64,000 nt of DNA from positions 1 through 64,000 of the forward strand of contig JASANG010001799.1 in assembly GCA_030248215.1 (NCBI GenBank), given 5' to 3'. Below are positions 1 through 10,500 of the stretch, piece after piece (within the stretch, counting starts at the first letter, position 1; every line of letters starts with the position of its first letter). The stretch is from Enoplolaimus lenunculus. Its lineage: Eukaryota; Nematoda; Enoplea; Enoplida; Thoracostomopsidae. A program made the position numbers and the translations under genes. The notes under the pieces are model-generated. The model made no database searches and was not told where the DNA came from. It saw nothing but the letters and a program-made list of their open reading frames with translations.

Positions 1-351
1 GGCCGCATGGTTAAAACCGCGGTAACGCTGGTGCTAATTTCAAGTAAATACTTTGCAATCACAAGCTTGATTTTAATTTTTCCAATCGTGTTCGTTTTTA
101 ACAAGACTGTCCGCTGCTTTGAGGCAAAGCGTCTCTATTAGTTAACAAGATTTCACTGCACTTTGGTACGATGTACGAATACAATAGAGTATTTCAAAAA
201 TTTTTGTCCGGCGCGGTTAACTGAAAAATTTAAAACTTGCTAACTAGAAAAATTTTAACCTTTAACCTTGTCCGTGCAATTAAATTTTAGCAACAATGTG
301 CCCCTATAAAGCGGGAGCAAAGATTATTGATACAAATTAGCTACAATTGAA

Positions 352-447
352 ATGGGAATAAAACGGTCAATGGTAGTTGGAAAACACGATTTTGCGGAAT
401 TCTTCAAGTATATGAACAGATGTATCTATTTCCCATTCACCAAACCT
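352..447 (+). CDS. Unidentified gene, exon 1 (start codon)
   Basis: It encodes 32 residues beginning MGIKRSMVVGKHDF and ends in phase 0 at CCT|GTAAGTAA. The frame upstream is closed by TGA at 328. Confidence 0.5.
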
Positions 448-2201
448 GTAAGTAATAAGTCTTTACGTGTTATATCAGTTATCATTAATGATTGGTGGTT
501 ACAACAACGTGCTGGAAACTTTTAAACATTCTTCTTAATAATGTGCTAAGTTGAAAATTGTGTAACATGTCTACCAAAACTGTTGAACATTATTTCCAAG
601 GGTCGCAGTCTTTGGAACATTTTTTTGAAGCTTTGATATTTGCTTCTATAAATGAATGCGGTTAAAGTGTTCGGAGTAATAGACATGTGCAACGACACAA
701 GAATACGAATGTTTTTTATCTTTTAGATCCTTGACGAGGTGCCATCATTCATATCAGTGATCAAACGCTGTTGTCAGTTTAAAAGTTCAGATGCTCGTCG
801 CGAAATTTCCAAAAAAGTACTCGATCGCGTTGACATTATTTTGTTTCCTAGTGAAAAAGAAGTGAGTTTTATAATATGTTTAGTTTTGATTTACATATTA
901 CAGATCTGATTTTCGCAACAAGATCTTAAATCTAGGTTCATTTCCATTGTTTTTCAGACAAATAATAGTTCCCCAACGGTTGGTTTCACCCAAATGGTTG
1001 GTTTCACCCCATCGATTGGTTCCACCCCAACGGTTGGTGTCACCCCAACGGTTGGTTTCACCCCAACGGTTGCTTTCATCCCAACGGTTAGTTTCACCCC
1101 ATCGGTTGGTTTCACCCTAACGGTTGGTTTCACCTCAACGGTAATTTCACCCCAACGGTTGGTTTCACCCCAACGGTTGGTTTCACCCCAACGGTTGGTT
1201 TCATCCCAACGGTTGGTTTCACCCCAACGGTTGGTTTCACCCCATCTTTTGGTTTCACCCCAACGGTTGGTTTCACCCCAACGGTTGGTTTCAGCCCAAC
1301 GATTGGTTTCATCCCATCGGTTGGTTTCACCACAACGGTTGGTTTCACCCCAACGGTTGGTTTGACCTCAACGATTGGTTTTACCCCATCAGTTGCTTTC
1401 ACACCATCAATTGGTTTCACCCCACCGGTTGGTTTCAAATCAATTGGTTGTGCTGGTCAAGTTACTATCCCATTCATAGGAATATGAAACATATCTCATG
1501 TTGCTCAAGTGCTAAGCTATTTTTTCTAGTCTTACATTGGCAGAATTGCAATAATTGCATTTTATATTTAAGAATCATGGTCGACAACATTTGATGGGTT
1601 ATAATAGAGCCATAATTACTCAAGCAATATCAAATTCGCTGCAGGAAATGAAACTTGAACCTAGCAGTAAGAATGTTTTATGGTAAACCTTAACACTATA
1701 ATATGTAAAGTATGATAAAACAAATATCTTCAAAATTTAAAGCTTAATAGAAATTCGTATAAACATGCGAAAATTATTGTTGGCATAGGATAAGTTTTAG
1801 TGATATAAGCCCTATTAAAAGGGCCGGTTCTACGTTCATGTTGGTGTCGTTGTCCAAATTGATAGTTATAGCTCGAACTTTAAACATACAAATTAATATG
1901 AAAATATACATTACTTTGTTAGAGCTTTTTTGCATAATTTTTCTTTAAGCTGGCAGCGACCCTGTTAGCAGAAAACCATTGAAACAAATGTCGTCATATA
2001 ATAGTGCTGATATTGTCGAAATATTCACACCGCCGAAGAAAAAATTTAAACCGTCAATCGCGACAGCAAATGATTCAAAAGAAAATAGCGCTATTTGGAA
2101 GCGAATAAATCCGAATAACTGCGGAGAAAAAAATTCTGACGTTTACTCAAATAGACAACATTTAAGAGATGAGAAAAATTTGCGGCGTATTTCTCTAAAA
2201 C
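352..2201 (+). CDS. 5' part of an unidentified spliced gene (four exons)
   Basis: Four exons join in phase: 352-447, 727-861, 1573-1666 and 1950-2201. Each has a standard acceptor and donor (GTAAGT, GTGAGT, GTAAGA, GTAAGT). The start at 352 follows an in-frame stop at 328 and sits in a GAAATGG context; a second ATG lies six codons on. The joined product has about 192 residues and no signal peptide. It has a lysine-rich stretch (TPPKKKFKPS) in exon 4, as in nuclear proteins or linkers, and a basic end (LRRISLK). I do not recognise the family. The last donor leaves one base, and the next acceptors (2585-2589) lead in phase into the Helitron-like ORF, so the true 3' part is either that ORF or lies outside what I can see. 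Splicing pattern strong, identity unknown. Confidence 0.5.
727..861 (+). CDS. Unidentified gene, exon 2
   Basis: The acceptor is a T-rich tract ending TTTTAG and the donor is GAA|GTGAGT. Exactly 45 codons are open, beginning ILDEVPSFISVIKRCC. The composition is charged and looks helical. Confidence 0.5.
967..1450. repeat. 18-bp minisatellite in an intron
   Basis: About 26 head-to-tail copies of an 18-bp unit, consensus CCAACGGTTGGTTTCACC, with scattered substitutions. Eighteen is a multiple of three, so both strands stay open and give repetitive peptides (TPTVGF-like, or KPTVGV-like on the other strand). The array lies between exons 2 and 3 of the upstream gene, so these are not credible proteins. 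The unit contains the near-palindrome CCAACGGTTGG. Confidence 0.9.
1573..1666 (+). CDS. Unidentified gene, exon 3
   Basis: The acceptor is TTTAAG and the donor AGCA|GTAAGA. It encodes NHGRQHLMGYNRAIITQ and more, 31 codons plus one base, in phase with exon 2. Confidence 0.5.
1950..2201 (+). CDS. Unidentified gene, exon 4
   Basis: The acceptor is TTTTTCTTTAAG and the donor AAAC|GTAAGTAA. It has two incoming bases, 83 codons and one outgoing base, and matches exon 3 in phase. The residues are rich in S, N and K, with TPPKKKFKPS near the middle. This suggests a disordered, possibly nuclear, linker. Confidence 0.5.
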
Positions 2202-2586
2202 GTAAGTAAATGTTTAAATGTAAACGATTGTAGATGTAGTTGAAGATGGTACACAGCAGTAAAGAAGTTAAATTCAACAGCAACTTTTTGCGATATGATT
2301 CAGTGTTCTCTTTGAAGCAACCGTATTTTCACCAATAATGTACAAGCATTTTTATTGTCAAACCAAAACATTAAAATCATAAATGCTTCAACTTGTTGCA
2401 ATATTTGAAATATTTCATTGCGTTTTTCATATTAATGTAGATCGACGCTGTCTTCTAATAGACGTAATTCTTGAATACTACAGCGTTATATATTCTATGC
2501 TACTTGCATAAACATTAATTTCCATGAGTTAGCTTATGTATATAAACCAAATTTTTCCGCAACTAGTCGTTGCTTAATTTATTTAG
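2202..2586. other. AT-rich spacer between the upstream exons and the Helitron ORF
   Basis: I see no coding exon or repeat here. The stretch ends in a usable acceptor series (TTTAGCAGCAACAG at 2582-2595) in which three successive AGs keep the same frame. Confidence 0.4.
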
Positions 2587-2606
2587 CAGCAACAGCTATT
2601 TTCTGC

Positions 2607-5600
2607 ATGAGAAGCTGTCGTTGGGTACAAGGAAGACCTTATGTATCGCGTCTTTCATATACAATGCTTTATGCATCATGTACAATATGTATATGGCTAA
2701 CATTTCATGTATTGTACGTTGTTATAGGTAATACCACAGCGTCTTTTAACGATGCACAACGCAACACAATTGCCAATCAAAACTTTGAAAGAACAGTTTC
2801 GTTTGCCGAAAGAACATGTTCGAATACCGCAGAACAATTTTTTCTAAATGCTAATGCGCGACGGTTGCCAAGGTACGCATACGTAAATCTAAAGTTTCCT
2901 AAACAGTTTGTTGATTGTGGAGAATTATTTGTTACAAATAATCTCAAAGATTTCAAGAATCTTCCGGACTCAGATATCGATGGAATTCTCACAAACAAAA
3001 ACCACAACAAAGATTTCCACTATCATGGAAATCTCGATCAAATTCGGGACATTTATATCGGCCTTAGTACAGAAGAAAAGAAAACATTCAGAAGACGATT
3101 TGTTAATAATTCGCTCTCACCACGGCTTCAAAAATCGATGCGAAACAAATTAGCCTACATTTGCATGTCAGACCAAAGGAAAAATAGCAGACTTGAACTA
3201 AAAAAAAAGCGATACGAAAACGACAAACGGTCTGTTCGAAACGCAAGTAAAACCGAAGAAATTATAGACACGCATGATGATACTGCAAACTGTGTAAAAA
3301 ACGAAACCGGAAAAAACCAAATGCCGTGCCAAATAACTGAAGGTATACAGTCGGTCTCACTGCAGCACTCGGCACTGCCACAAACTTTTCAATTGAAACA
3401 GACAAATAACCAAGTGCAGTTTCGTGATCAGAGTTCACATGATATTGAGTTCGATCGTAAACTAAAATACGATCGCCGAGGCTGTTTACAATATAAGATA
3501 TCGAAATGCCGACGATGGCGCTATTACACAATTGCCAAGCTCGTTAATTCTTACTCCCGGTTTCTGAAAACAACCAACTTGAAATCTTACATGCCGAAGA
3601 AACCCGTATTGCGTCGTGTGGCACAAAATGTATTTGATAAATTATTTCAACTTCAAAACCGAACCGAACGATCACTTATGTTATTCAGCAACGCCATTTG
3701 TGATTTTTGGCTGTCAGCTGAAGAAGCTTCTGCTTCACGCTGGAGTATGATTGATAAAGAACTCAGTTTTCAAAGAACGTACGGAAAAAGACAATTATAT
3801 GTGAAATCTGCTGCGTCAGTATTTCAAAATTCGCGGTTTCACGGAAGTAAGCCTACCACAAAATGTGTTGTGCAGTCGGCTCCTTTATTGTCGGATTGCA
3901 AGGTTGTTGGTCAAAAACGAATAAGTACATCTCAAGGCAACGAAAAACGTCAAAGTTGTTTTGCGAATTGCACTTTTTCTAGCACTCATGACTCATGCGA
4001 CGTACACTGCAGCGTACCGAACAATTGGGGTTATACGTTACACAAAGCGCTGGAACCAATTGCGCTGGGAAAAGGGTCAATGGGAAGATTGGAGGCATTA
4101 ATTCAATTTGAGTACTGTGAATTGTGTGCAAACCGCGTTTTTTCATTAAAGCCTAGTCACCTGTGTGCAAATAAACTGGAATTACTACGTTGCCTAGCGC
4201 CTTACTTTGTTGGAATTAGAACTTTAATCAGGCGGTATTACACCGTACGAAATTATGCCAACACCCTTCTCAGAATCAGAAATGTTTTAAAAAGCGGCGA
4301 CTATGTGGAGGCTCAAAAACTACTTAAGCTGTCTACTGAACAAGTCAGTTTTCAAGAACCGAAAGATTTGGGGTGCCCTGAAATCACTCGTGAATGTCAA
4401 ACAGAAAACGATTTGCGGGAACATTATGGAACATTTTACGATCGTTTTTACAATCGACTAATTGATTATCCGGTGATTCCGTGCGAAAGTTGCAACGTGT
4501 TACACGAGCAGGCTCAGATTGTAACTATAAATTTTGACAGTTCTCGACACAAAGAACATTTGAAGGATTATATTCGGCATCAATTGCAACCGAACAAACG
4601 ACTGATCACAATTTGCAGAACATGTCGAAATGACTTTGGAGATTGCAAAGTACCAAAGCGATGTATAGTTAACCGCATGAAATTTCCAGAAATTCCGCCG
4701 GAGTTAAGAACTTTAAATGCATATGAAACTATGCTAGTTCAGCAAGCCAAATGTTTTCAAACTATAGTTAAACTGACTCCGTATCTTAGGCAGGAATCAA
4801 CTGGATTGCATGTAAAGGCTCTTAAAGGCTTAGCTGCTCACTTGCCACTACCTGAACGGACAGTTCCTTATACACTATCCATTCTTCCATCCAGTGACGC
4901 GTTTACCATTTTGGTTGATTCGTTGCCGACTGACAAAAGAAAAATTTGGCGTTCACTAGTCAGTATGCAAAAAGTTAAAAACGCTCTACTGTGGTTAAAG
5001 CGAAACAATCATCTGTACGCCGACGTGCAGATCGATTATGCTTTTCTCAATTTTGAAAAAGATTTGCCTGTTCGATTTTCAAATAAAACCGGTGCTACGT
5101 TACATGGAACCTGGCTTGAATGTTTAGATCAAAATTTTGAGTATCCAGAATCCTATACTGTGCAACCGCTTCAAGTAAATCAACCAAATATCAAAGAAAC
5201 AACGTTGTTCCGGATGACCAAAATTGAGGGAAAATTTCTAAGCGAAAAAGATGCCAATCTTGACAGCTATTGCTTTCCAAAGCTTTATCCGACTGGTCAT
5301 TATGGCGTAATGGACAGCCTGCGGAGTGAAACGGTTGCTCCATTTTTATTCTACCGCTCAAGATTTCGAAACAAAGACCCGAGATTTCGACGTGATCAGC
5401 AGTATTTGTTCAGTTGTCAAACGATGAAGGATTTACGCGCTATAAATAGCGGTTGTTACGCTACCATTAAGTGCAAGCAAACTGGAATCCGGCGCATCAC
5501 GGCCAAGTCGTTGCTTGATGGCATTTCTAATGATGATGAGCATATTAATCTTAATCTCACAACAGTATTGGTTTCGGTCATTGGAACATCAGAGTATTGG

Positions 5601-5938
5601 AGAAATAAACGATCTGATTTATTTGCCATGGTCGAACAGTTTGGGCCACCGATTTTTTTCCTCACGTTGTCATCTGCTGAATACTCTTGGGACGATATGT
5701 TGGAATTTCTTTGGTTAAGAAATGCCGATATTCCAAATGTTCAATTGCGATCAGTGGCAAGTTTGTGTACTGAAGATCCTGTATCTGTGGCCGAGCACTT
5801 CCGGTGGAGATTTAATTTATTTTTCAGGCATGTTCTTTTGCAAAACAGAGTGAAAAAACTTTTAGCTAATAAAATGTATGGAACAGGTTTGGAAATAGCA
5901 TTTGCAAACTTCCTGTTTGGTAAAGCGATTCAAACTAG
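2607..5938 (+). mobile_element. Helitron remnant, lacking Rep catalytic and helicase regions
   Basis: The ORF runs into what looks like a Helitron 3' end. An imperfect hairpin (AACAGG at 5882-5887 with CCTGTT at 5912-5917, plus an inner GTTTG/CAAAC pair) is followed 17 bases later by CTAG at 5935-5938 and then T. Helitrons characteristically end in a hairpin followed by CTRR. The 5' end was not located, and the left limit given is only the ORF start. The long open frame with no stops suggests either recent arrival or retention. The missing 3' coding half suggests internal deletion with the terminus kept. Confidence 0.55.
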
Positions 5939-5942
5939 TTAA
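2607..5942 (+). CDS. Helitron-type transposon protein, N-terminal half (DUF6570 and Helitron-like N domain)
   Basis: One uninterrupted frame of 1111 codons. Roughly residues 190-210 are a basic segment (KKKRYENDKR) of the kind found early in Helitron proteins. Residues about 620-860 match DUF6570: paired cysteines (CESC, CRTC), then FPEIPPELRTLNAYE and a segment resembling KVxxALxWLKxNNxxY. Residues about 880-1085 match the Helitron helicase-like N domain: FPKLYPTGHYG, RSRFRNKDPRFRRDQQY, GTSEYWRNKRSDL, FFLTLSSAEY, LCTEDPVSVAEHF. These domains belong to rolling-circle transposons that move as single-stranded DNA. The HUH and tyrosine motifs of the Rep nuclease and the Pif1-type helicase, which normally follow at once, are absent, so the protein cannot drive transposition alone. 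The first 45 or so residues are hydrophobic and may not belong to the original protein; the frame is open upstream of 2607. Confidence 0.85.
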   Translation: MRSCRWVQGRPYVSRLSYTMLYASCTICIWLTFHVLYVVIGNTTASFNDAQRNTIANQNFERTVSFAERTCSNTAEQFFLNANARRLPRYAYVNLKFPKQFVDCGELFVTNNLKDFKNLPDSDIDGILTNKNHNKDFHYHGNLDQIRDIYIGLSTEEKKTFRRRFVNNSLSPRLQKSMRNKLAYICMSDQRKNSRLELKKKRYENDKRSVRNASKTEEIIDTHDDTANCVKNETGKNQMPCQITEGIQSVSLQHSALPQTFQLKQTNNQVQFRDQSSHDIEFDRKLKYDRRGCLQYKISKCRRWRYYTIAKLVNSYSRFLKTTNLKSYMPKKPVLRRVAQNVFDKLFQLQNRTERSLMLFSNAICDFWLSAEEASASRWSMIDKELSFQRTYGKRQLYVKSAASVFQNSRFHGSKPTTKCVVQSAPLLSDCKVVGQKRISTSQGNEKRQSCFANCTFSSTHDSCDVHCSVPNNWGYTLHKALEPIALGKGSMGRLEALIQFEYCELCANRVFSLKPSHLCANKLELLRCLAPYFVGIRTLIRRYYTVRNYANTLLRIRNVLKSGDYVEAQKLLKLSTEQVSFQEPKDLGCPEITRECQTENDLREHYGTFYDRFYNRLIDYPVIPCESCNVLHEQAQIVTINFDSSRHKEHLKDYIRHQLQPNKRLITICRTCRNDFGDCKVPKRCIVNRMKFPEIPPELRTLNAYETMLVQQAKCFQTIVKLTPYLRQESTGLHVKALKGLAAHLPLPERTVPYTLSILPSSDAFTILVDSLPTDKRKIWRSLVSMQKVKNALLWLKRNNHLYADVQIDYAFLNFEKDLPVRFSNKTGATLHGTWLECLDQNFEYPESYTVQPLQVNQPNIKETTLFRMTKIEGKFLSEKDANLDSYCFPKLYPTGHYGVMDSLRSETVAPFLFYRSRFRNKDPRFRRDQQYLFSCQTMKDLRAINSGCYATIKCKQTGIRRITAKSLLDGISNDDEHINLNLTTVLVSVIGTSEYWRNKRSDLFAMVEQFGPPIFFLTLSSAEYSWDDMLEFLWLRNADIPNVQLRSVASLCTEDPVSVAEHFRWRFNLFFRHVLLQNRVKKLLANKMYGTGLEIAFANFLFGKAIQTS

Positions 5943-6240
5943 AAATGCCCCGAATGGGGCAAGAAAAATATGATTCGCATCATTTTTGTTCCAGGTAAAA
6001 GTATAAAAACAAGCCTGGAAAAAGTGTAGTGACAATTTATGCCGATACCGTCCCGTAATCAAAAACGGACAAATTTCTAAAATAAGGAATTCCACCGAAG
6101 CATATTGCAGCGCAAAATGAGCGCTTTACACTTTTGAATTCAGCGTATAAATAGTATGTAACTGATATTTCTTTACGGTAAAAATCAGCGACAGTTTCTA
6201 TCTTGATTTCTCAGTCACCTGAAACTACTGTGTTTCTAAT
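5940..6240 (+). repeat. Left terminal inverted repeat of the 1.6-kb element
   Basis: It reads outward from AAAATGCCCCGAATGGGGCA and matches the reverse complement of about 7225-7530 with few differences over its outer part and small indels inward. Confidence 0.8.
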
Positions 6241-7224
6241 AAATTTAAACGAACTTTAAATTTATTGAAATTCATTATCTGCTGACTAGTAGTTTTACCA
6301 CTTTTTGCTAAAATTGAAGCAAAGTTTAAAAGACGGGTGTGCGATCTGAATACTGAAATAGTGCTGTTTTTTAAATTATTAATTAGTTAGCAAAACAAAA
6401 AGCATATAGCCGTCTGTGTCCTTGAAATGTAATTTCGAAAGTATGCTTAACGAACATGAATCAATCGCAGATTGCTAAGGGTGACAACTGTCATTCAATG
6501 ATGGGTTGTTTCCATAAAAGAACAAAATTTCCGACTTCATAAAACACGATATAGGTATTTCTGCTGAGAAGACAATTTTGTAATTATTTAATATCAGGAA
6601 ATCCTTCATAAATGAATTGTTTAACAACAGCTTTTTGCAACTTTGAGTAACGTTTTTGCGCCTTAGCACATCCAGAGATTACACAGGACAAAACTATGCT
6701 TAGGATTGGTATACAACATGATCGACACCCTTTATAACTTTTCGGTTCATCGTGTATAAATCGAGATGCCATCGAGCTGGAACCAACGGCTGATCTCTCG
6801 GGTCGAAATTTTGACAGCTTTGTTCCATGATTTTATGCGGCTTGAAAAGCAGCACAAGAATCTGGTGTCTTTTGTCATGTAAAAAAATTATAAAAAATTT
6901 ATAACAAATACTAATATTCTTTTGTACATTCTAGCAAACTTTGGTTCAACTTAAAATTTTATTTTTCACAAAGACATATTTGTCTAGCAGGGTTAATCCG
7001 AAGGTTTGCTTCCGGCTCCGGCTCGGCAAAAATCTACCTTTGGCTATATATTCCCGCTACAATTTTTTCGTATAGGTTCCGACAATTTTGGTAGTGCAAT
7101 TTTCCTTAGTTTTGCTAAAGACTAAAAACAATTTGCCGATATTTGCAATTTTAACTACCTAATTTCGCTTCATCTATATTCCTCAGGTTGCACCCTGCCG
7201 GCTAGTGATAAAGAGAAAATTCGT

Positions 7225-7530
7225 GAAAATTTCATAGAAATAGCAGTTTCAGGTGACTCAGAAAGTAAGATAGAAACTAACACTAATTTTTCCGGAAAGA
7301 CATATCGGTTACACACTATTTATACGCTGAATTCAAAAGTGTAAAGCGCTCATTTTGCGCTGCAATATGCTTCGGTGGAATTCCTTATTTTAGAAATTTG
7401 TCCGTTTTTGATTACGGGACGGTATCGGCATAAATTGTCACTACACTTTTTCCAGGCTTGTTTTTATACTTTTACCTGGAACAAAAATGATGCGAATCAT
7501 ATTTTTCTTGCCCCATTCGGGGCATTTTTA
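7225..7530 (-). repeat. Right terminal inverted repeat of the 1.6-kb element
   Basis: Inverted copy of the left terminal repeat, ending TTGCCCCATTCGGGGCATTT. Confidence 0.8.
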
Positions 7531-7586
7531 ACTAGTATATGTTGTGTTTTTGTTAAAACTACAATATTAAATCCAATTAGACTTCG

Positions 7587-10500
7587 TCATGTTTCTGGAA
7601 CCCAGCCATTAAACTTACAATAAGGAAATTGTATTTTCGGCGAAGGCACACCGTCACCGCCTTTGCTGTAGGCGACAACTGTTAGCTCGTAGATTTGCTT
7701 CGCTGGCAGACCGACAAAATCAATAATCGGATCTTGGTTCGGGATTAGTGCAGATAATGGCACAACAAATTCCTGTGGCCGAGATGCAAGGCTTCCGTGG
7801 TAGAGATAAAGCTGAAACAGAAGGAAACAAGCAATGGCTGTAACGGAGCGTTGAGGGAAATTTCGTAAAAGTTCTGGTTCTGGTTCCTGTTTCAGTTTAT
7901 CAAGTTCCGGTTCGGCTTAGTACAATCAAGAGTGGATGATCACTTTATAACAAGAGTGTGCAACTGGGTACATTCTGTGTATTAAAGAATGTACCCGGCA
8001 CGCGTTACATTTTTGGCCTACCCCCCTTGTTTAGGGGCGGTCTTTATACAGTTTTATATCGTAGTAAAGGAGGAAATTGTAACCCCCACTTGTTTAGGGG
8101 GGTGTACTGAAGCCTACCGGTAATCTCTTGCTCAAACCCCCCCCTGATTGAGGGGGGGTCGAACAAAAATGCAACGCGTGCTGGTACATTCTTTAATACA
8201 TAGAATGTACCCAGTTGCACACTCTTGTTATAAAGAGTGATCATCCACTCTTGGTACAACTTACCTTATACCCGAGTACAAGTTCTTCACGATCCGGATC
8301 GGTGTATACATGTCTCCAGCGAACCCGGACTGATGAACCTATGACTGGCACACGTCGAAAAGGGGATACAGTTCGCGCAGGAAGTTGAACATCGGGAGGT
8401 GCAGGGCTAATGCTGGGAGCTGAAACAAAGCAAAATTATAATGAATAAAAACTTTATTAAAATCAAAAATCCGTAACTGATGGTTGACGTAATGTATTCT
8501 CTGGTTGACGTTTCCGCACTATATAAACCAAACCGAAGTTTTCTGACACGACGCAAACCACATTCAGACCACTTGAACCAAAAACCGCTTAAAACAGTGA
8601 CTTAGCCAGGTACTTATAAGCTTAATTAGTTATCCTATGTAGGATTTTTGGAACGCAGCCATTATAGACTTTTGTGTTTTAATTCAAAATTGAAACTTTG
8701 ATACGTCTTCTTTACCGTTTTTAAACGTTTTCACAGCCCGAGGAGAAGACGTTGGCCCAGTTCCAGCCGGATTCCACGTAGAAAGGATGAGCTCGTAAAT
8801 AACATCAGGCCTCAACTGAGTCACAACCAGTGACTGAATTTCGTTTGATTTCGTTGGAACAAAATCAACAGACGCAATACGATGATACGTAACGTCAGTT
8901 GAAATTGATTGCAACGAAATCTGCAACATTTCGCTGTATATAAACGACATTGTGGCAAATGTTGACAAAATTATTGTAAATGATGCATTATTCAGCTTTG
9001 TTGAAAAATATACATTTATCTTGATACCTTGGTTTTATTTTAAATTTTGGCAACTCAGCTCCAAAATCGTATATTTTTAAATTTATAGTTACAAAACTTC
9101 TTGATTTACGAAGAGTTGAATGTTTTCGTACGCATCTATAACATAGAAAAAGCAAACAGGTGAATTCTTATATTCAACTCTTTATCATTAATTCATTGAG
9201 CATAATTTCAGTATTCAAACACTTTGGTCCAAATCAGACTTGATCCATATGCATGCTACACATCCAGTCCCGTAGCCAGAGTGGGGCCAGCTGGGCTTAG
9301 CCCCCTTGAGAAAATGTTGGCCCCAACCGCTAGAAAATTTTCAACCGTGTTTGTAAGTCATGGAAAACATTTGTATGCCCCTTCTGAAAATTTTTTAGCA
9401 ACCAAGCAAGGCGAGCTGGCTACTGATCTATACAGATGCATTAAAATATAAATTTAACTTACTTTAATTCCGGTAGGAGCTTCACATGCCGTATACCTTT
9501 GTTCCGCCAGTATCCACGAAACAAGAACTGCCGTGCTGTTAATCGCTTCGGCTTGCACATCGAGAAATGATGTTCGAGGTGCTGAAACAAAAAAAACAGT
9601 AAATTAAAGAAAACATAAAAAACGAATGAAAGAAAATATTTATTCGGGATGATTTATAACGTAAAAGTTTGCCACAAAAATGAAAGACTTACTAAGAGCA
9701 GTTTAGTTAACTTACATAACATTCGAGCATAAACTGTAACAGGATTCGAATATGGACCTTCACCAAACGTATTCATTGCGGCAACACTTACCTAAAAACA
9801 AAATTACTGCCAAAGTTTAGTGTAATAATCAATGCGATTTTGCAGGGAGCAACCGGACATAAAAAAACCGGGACCTGCAAAATTGGGCCGGAAACCGAAG
9901 ATGAAACCTAATCAGGTAACAAAAATAACGTTAAATCTTAAATTTGTCAATTTTAACTGTAATTTGCAAACTTTTGCCAAAAAAGTACTCAAACCTTTTT
10001 GAGAAGTCTCAGCAATTATTAAACCTTTCAAAAACAAACCAAAGTCAGAGACAAACTCCATAATATATTTCAACGCTTTCACAGTTTTTCCCACGCTGCT
10101 ACAAATTTCCCACGCTCGTACTTTGTACTCATCGCACCAGTCGCGTTGTTTCGCAACATTGAGCACCGTCGTGTTTCGTTGTTTACTGACAGTCATCGAT
10201 CGTTGATGCGTATCATTTGTGTAACTTTTGTAAATAATTTTGTAACGCACATTGGCGTCGTTCCAAAACTGTTTCGGCAGAAACTAAACAAAAATAGATG
10301 CTCCAGTGAACAACTTATTGGTGTGTAAAATTGATTGCTATCTAACAAAATTGCTTTGCAAGCTGTTGTCAATTAATTGATTCGACGCTTTCCCATACTG
10401 TTGGCCGCGGGCCAAACAGGTACTTGCTTGACCCATAAGTCGTTAAGTAATACGCAGATATACATTTCAAACCAAAATTTGATTTGAAAATTCAAATTTT

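Larger units (their letters stand above)
5934..7536. mobile_element. 1.6-kb DNA element with about 300-bp terminal inverted repeats
   Basis: The two ends are inverted copies over about 300 bp, and a run of more than 160 bp is identical as read in translation on both strands. Each end starts AAAATGCCCCGAATGGGGCA, which is itself a small hairpin. Both sides carry ACTAGTTAA outside the repeat. Because ACTAGT is palindromic, the target duplication could be ACTAGT (element 5940-7530) or TTAA (element 5943-7527, as for piggyBac-type elements). The 1-kb interior has no recognisable transposase, so I treat it as non-autonomous. It lies immediately beside the Helitron CTAG terminus and about 80 bp from the last contactin exon. 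Confidence 0.8.

Noticed and set aside
994-1438. Open frames of about 100-120 codons on both strands
   Set aside because: They are translations of the 18-bp minisatellite and show only its periodicity.
352-2730. Telomerase reverse transcriptase N-terminal region as identity of the left gene
   Set aside because: The basic linker and one alternative frame near 2590 gave a faint resemblance, but no TEN, CP, QFP or T motif could be shown.
5862-6095. 77-codon minus-strand ORF, and its twin at 7375-7623
   Set aside because: They are the same sequence because they lie in the inverted repeats of the TIR element; not a gene pair.
9497-9540. Longer version of contactin exon 20 using the GTAAGT donor nearer exon 21
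   Set aside because: It would leave phase 0 where exon 21 needs phase 2; the GTATAC donor fits.
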